Shown: piece by piece, positions 6,376 through 8,163 of the stretch | Layout of the letters: the number at the start of each line of letters is the position of its first letter | Numbering within the stretch: position 1 is the first letter of the stretch | Notes under the pieces: generated by a model | Told to the model about the DNA's origin: nothing | Database searches by the model: none | The model's input: only the letters and a program-made list of their open reading frames with translations | Position numbers and translations under genes: made by a program | Source of the DNA: an uncultured Actinomycetes bacterium | Lineage (GTDB): Bacteria > Actinomycetota > Actinomycetes > Mycobacteriales > Mycobacteriaceae | Length of the DNA stretch: 8,163 nucleotides | Assembly: GCA_903911165.1 (NCBI GenBank) | Contig: CAIWCQ010000420.1 | Location: 1 to 8,163 of the forward strand | Direction of reading: 5' to 3'

Positions 6376-7134
6376 GTGACATTGCTCATCAACGACGAGA
6401 ACCGGGTGCGCACCCTCACCCTCAACCGACCGGACGCCCTCAACGCCTTCAACGAAGCGTTGTACGACGCGACCGCCGAGGCACTTAACGCGGCCGCTGA
6501 GGATCCTGAGGTGGCCGTGGTGGTGATCACCGGCACCGGACGGGCATTCAGTGCTGGACAGGACCTCAATGAGATGGCCGCCCGGATCAGCGATCCCGGC
6601 TTCACCCCGGGTGCGCACGGGTTCCCCGGACTGATCGACGCGCTGGCACGATTCCCCAAACCACTGGTCTGCGCGGTCAACGGTCTCGGCCTGGGTCTTG
6701 GCACGACCATTCTGGGTTTCGCCGATCTGGTTTTCATGTCCACCGCCGCACGGTTGAAGTGCCCCTTCACCAGTCTCGGCGTGGCACCCGAGGCGGCATC
6801 GTCGTATCTGCTGCCCGCCCTGACCGGCCGGCAGAACGCGGCCTGGCTGCTGATGTCCTCGGAATGGGTCGACGCCGCCGAGGCGCTGCGGATGGGTTTG
6901 GCCTGGAAGGTCTGCGAACCGGAGGAACTGCTTGCCGATGCCCGCAGGCACGCCGAAGTGCTTGCTGCCAAACCGATTTCAAGCCTGGTCGCGGTCAAGG
7001 AGGCCATGGTGGAGCCGACCCGCAACCTCATCGCAGCTGCCAGAGCCCGAGAGGACGCCTACTTCGCTGAGATGATGGGCGCCCCGGCCAACGCCGAGGC
7101 GCTCGCTGAGTTCACCAAGGGGCGGGCGGGCTAG
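6376..7134 (+). CDS. Crotonase-fold enzyme, probably Delta3-Delta2 enoyl-CoA isomerase type
   Basis: A 252-aa protein of usual length for enoyl-CoA hydratases/isomerases, from GTG 6376. GRAFSAGQDL (55-64) and NGLGLGLGT (102-110) provide the CoA-binding and oxyanion-hole elements. The two hydratase glutamates (GGCELA and PEI in rat mitochondrial hydratase) align with Thr111 and Phe131, so classical hydration is unlikely. The segment PFTSLGVAPEAASSY (130-144) instead follows the PFxxLGxxPExxSSY pattern of peroxisomal-type Delta3-Delta2 enoyl-CoA isomerases (ECI2/PECI). That makes Glu139 the probable single catalytic base, moving the double bond of unsaturated acyl-CoAs for beta-oxidation. Automated pipelines would probably call it enoyl-CoA hydratase. 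It is last in the operon behind the EthD gene (15-bp gap) and ends 9 bp from the convergent SET gene. Fold certain, isomerase subtype likely. Confidence 0.9.
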   Translation: MTLLINDENRVRTLTLNRPDALNAFNEALYDATAEALNAAAEDPEVAVVVITGTGRAFSAGQDLNEMAARISDPGFTPGAHGFPGLIDALARFPKPLVCAVNGLGLGLGTTILGFADLVFMSTAARLKCPFTSLGVAPEAASSYLLPALTGRQNAAWLLMSSEWVDAAEALRMGLAWKVCEPEELLADARRHAEVLAAKPISSLVAVKEAMVEPTRNLIAAARAREDAYFAEMMGAPANAEALAEFTKGRAG

Positions 7135-7143
7135 GGGCGGCGA

Positions 7144-7650
7144 TCACCCTTGCGCGGGCAGTGCTGCGATCCGCCGGGCGATGTACGGCGAGAACCAGCC
7201 GTCGTACTTGGTCCGCAGATCCGGATCGCGCCAGTCGGATCCGGTGACGACTTCGCGGCAGGTCGGCGCTTCGCATAGGCAGCGGAACTCGTCATAGTCG
7301 CTGGCGTCGCACATCGCGTAGTCGAAGCACATCTCCTCGCTGGGTGCGATATCGCGCATCGCGACCAACAGGGTCTGCCCGACCAGACCGCAGTTCGGTT
7401 CGCAGGAGTGATTGAGCATGTCGCCGGGTTCCGGGGTGTCGCCGGAGAGCAGATAGAGGTCGGAATCCACCTGAATCGACCGGCTCTGCCGGTCGTCACT
7501 GAGTTCCACCAGGTACGCCCCAGTCACGATCCAGCCGCCGAACGCAGCGACGGTGTCACCGGCCGGGATGGGCTCGAGTGCGAACGAGCCCCAGCCCTTG
7601 CCGCCGGCGGGCCGAGCCTCGGCCGTGGGACTGAGCCAGTTGTAATCCAT
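7144..7650 (-). CDS. Small SET-domain protein (putative protein-lysine methyltransferase)
   Basis: A 168-aa soluble protein starting at ATG 7650, which is fixed by a strong AGGAGG 8 nt upstream. Residues 17-31 (GKGWGSFALEPIPAG) form the SET-N SAM-binding start. MLNHSCEPNC (78-87) is the NHxCxPN knot motif. SEEMCFDYAM (104-113) matches the GEELxxDY motif, with Tyr111 as the probable catalytic tyrosine. FRCLCEAPTC (122-131) is a post-SET CxCx4C: Cys124, Cys126 and Cys131, together with Cys83 of the NHSC motif, would complete a zinc site as in eukaryotic SET enzymes. The family transfers methyl groups from SAM to protein lysines. The bacterial target is unknown; DNA-binding or ribosomal proteins are guesses. 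It is convergent with the crotonase (9-bp gap) and transcribed alone. Domain call firm. Confidence 0.9.
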   Translation of the reverse strand: MDYNWLSPTAEARPAGGKGWGSFALEPIPAGDTVAAFGGWIVTGAYLVELSDDRQSRSIQVDSDLYLLSGDTPEPGDMLNHSCEPNCGLVGQTLLVAMRDIAPSEEMCFDYAMCDASDYDEFRCLCEAPTCREVVTGSDWRDPDLRTKYDGWFSPYIARRIAALPAQG

Positions 7651-7658
7651 GGACAGCG

Positions 7659-7664
7659 CCTCCT
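7659..7664 (-). promoter_or_regulatory. Strong Shine-Dalgarno site of the SET gene
   Basis: AGGAGG on the minus strand, 8 nt before ATG 7650. It decides the start and contrasts with the leaderless-looking starts elsewhere in the window. Confidence 0.8.
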
Positions 7665-7688
7665 GACTAGACCTACCGGGCGCGCAGA

Positions 7689-7694
7689 ATTCTA
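7689..7694 (-). promoter_or_regulatory. -10 box of the SET gene promoter
   Basis: TAGAAT on the minus strand is a good TANNNT/TATAAT-like -10 box. It would start transcription near 7682, giving a leader of roughly 30 nt that carries the AGGAGG site. No clear -35 hexamer is seen. It is one half of a divergent promoter pair with the ORF at 7743. Confidence 0.5.
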
Positions 7695-7730
7695 GGGCAC
7701 CCGTGCTGGTTCAGCGCGCTGGTACGCAAC

Positions 7731-7736
7731 TACCAT
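7731..7736 (+). promoter_or_regulatory. -10 box of a leaderless promoter for the ORF at 7743
   Basis: TACCAT fits TANNNT and ends 6 nt before ATG 7743, with no Shine-Dalgarno sequence. This is the classic leaderless geometry and supports 7743 as a genuine, originally functional start. Confidence 0.5.
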
Positions 7737-7742
7737 CAGTTC

Positions 7743-7829
7743 ATGAGCCGAATCGGAGACTTCGCAGACGATGATGTGTCGGGCTGGATCGCCCTGTCAC
7801 CGGAACTCGGGAAGGCGATGGCGGCGTCT
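7743..7829 (+). pseudogene. 5' fragment of a native gene, apparently cut off at a junction
   Basis: From ATG 7743 about 28 residues read like an ordinary actinobacterial protein start: MSRIGDFADDDVSGW, then IALSPELGKAMAA. Beyond about 7827 the same frame stays open to the window edge. There, however, it only reads the antisense of the TauE/SafE gene and becomes an Arg/Pro/Ala-rich stretch without domain character (RRGAARQRLRLPRRP and similar). I therefore mark only the first part and call it a truncated gene. From memory the start resembles N-termini of carboxymuconolactone decarboxylase/AhpD-like proteins in mycobacteria, but that is weak. A leaderless promoter (TACCAT) precedes it. If the downstream reading is real, it would instead be a gene overlapping TauE/SafE on the opposite strand, which I think unlikely. 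Confidence 0.42.
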
Positions 7830-8163
7830 ACGCGACGAGGCGCAGCAAGGCAACGACTGCGGCTGCCACGGCGACCGTGGCGATCAAGAGTGCGCGCGCG
7901 CGCTCGGGAACGCGCGGGCTGAGTCGTCCTCCCGCAAAGCCCCCCGCAGCGGCACCGAGCCCTGCGGCGAGCAATTCGGACGAAGTGATCCCTGCACCAG
8001 CCGTCGTCGCTGTAGCTAAGTTCGAGAGGACGCCAATCGCGCTGGATCCAACGATCACGGCCACGCTCGTAGCGGTTGCCGCCTCGATGCGCATCGGCCC
8101 AAAGCGGCGGGCGGTCGGAACAACGAAGACGCCGCCGCCAATGCCGAGTGCGCCGCTAAAGAA
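7828..8163 (-). CDS. TauE/SafE-family membrane transporter, C-terminal part (5' end outside window)
   Basis: The frame is open from the right edge to TAG at 7828, giving the last 111 residues of a protein typically about 250 aa long. The visible part starts inside a GALGIGGGVFVVP motif, the conserved GxGGGxxxVP loop of TauE/SafE permeases, followed by MRIEAATATS, also typical. Two or three hydrophobic helices follow: about 32-48, 64-79 including LGAAAGGFAGGRL, and 90-110. The protein ends in the usual hydrophobic C-terminus. The family exports or imports sulfite, sulfoacetate, taurine-related anions and other small organic anions; the substrate is unknown. Codon use is less GC-biased than its neighbours: 31 of 111 codons end in A or T by hand count, including a TTA leucine codon rare in mycobacteria. 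Its stop abuts the truncated ORF at 7743, consistent with acquired DNA. Confidence 0.82.
   Translation of the reverse strand, partial: FFSGALGIGGGVFVVPTARRFGPMRIEAATATSVAVIVGSSAIGVLSNLATATTAGAGITSSELLAAGLGAAAGGFAGGRLSPRVPERARALLIATVAVAAAVVALLRLVA

Noticed and set aside
5617..6951. Long minus-strand open frames (444 and 301 codons) opposite the EthD and crotonase genes
   Set aside because: Low-complexity Arg/Gly/Ser-rich products antisense to genes with clear family motifs; typical GC-rich shadow frames.
7130..7150. Transcription terminator between the convergent crotonase and SET genes
   Set aside because: Only 9 bp separate the stops and I could find no stable hairpin followed by a T-run on either strand.
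7771..8019. 82-codon plus-strand frame opposite the TauE/SafE gene
   Set aside because: Arg/Ser/Gly-rich translation without motif, antisense to a convincing membrane-transporter frame.

Overview
The window looks like chromosomal DNA of a high-GC actinomycete, most likely a non-tuberculous Mycobacterium/Mycolicibacterium. This rests on the strong G/C bias at third codon positions, GTG starts, TANNNT -10 boxes placed 6-8 nt before start codons (the leaderless pattern common in mycobacteria), and a cyclase/channel pair whose sizes and order match what I remember of Rv2435c-Rv2434c in M. tuberculosis. No species call is possible without a search.

Layout. The left part (15-4922) is a minus-strand cluster read right to left: a cytosolic GH13 alpha-amylase-type glycosidase (4922-3597); a membrane class III nucleotide cyclase homologue with an extracytoplasmic sensor and HAMP domain (3576-1441); and an MscS-type channel with a C-terminal cyclic-nucleotide-binding-like domain (1430-15). 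Gaps are 20 and 10 bp, so co-transcription is likely. The cyclase lacks a metal Asp, the substrate Lys and the transition-state Arg. The channel's nucleotide pocket lacks the usual Glu and Arg. The pair therefore looks like a signalling module that has drifted from classical cAMP chemistry.

A 96-bp divergent intergenic region (4923-5018) holds a perfect 28-bp tandem duplication, each copy with a GGTCGC-N11-GCGACC dyad. It separates the amylase from a plus-strand operon (5019-7134): a PaaI-like hotdog thioesterase, a two-domain EthD-family protein, and a crotonase-fold enzyme whose active-site residues point to a Delta3-Delta2 enoyl-CoA isomerase type rather than a hydratase. Together they suggest acyl-CoA metabolism, substrate unknown.

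Convergent to that operon is a small SET-domain protein (7650-7144) with a complete NHxCxPN / post-SET CxCx4C zinc signature, a eukaryote-like lysine methyltransferase fold. It is divergently arranged with a plus-strand ORF starting at 7743 that has its own leaderless promoter but seems to lose its native sequence after about 28 codons. There it meets, head-on, the stop codon of a minus-strand TauE/SafE transporter gene that runs off the right edge and has less GC-biased codon use. That point (about 7827) looks like a recombination or insertion junction.

No RNA genes, insertion sequences or CRISPR arrays were seen. No gene-free stretch exceeds 300 bases.
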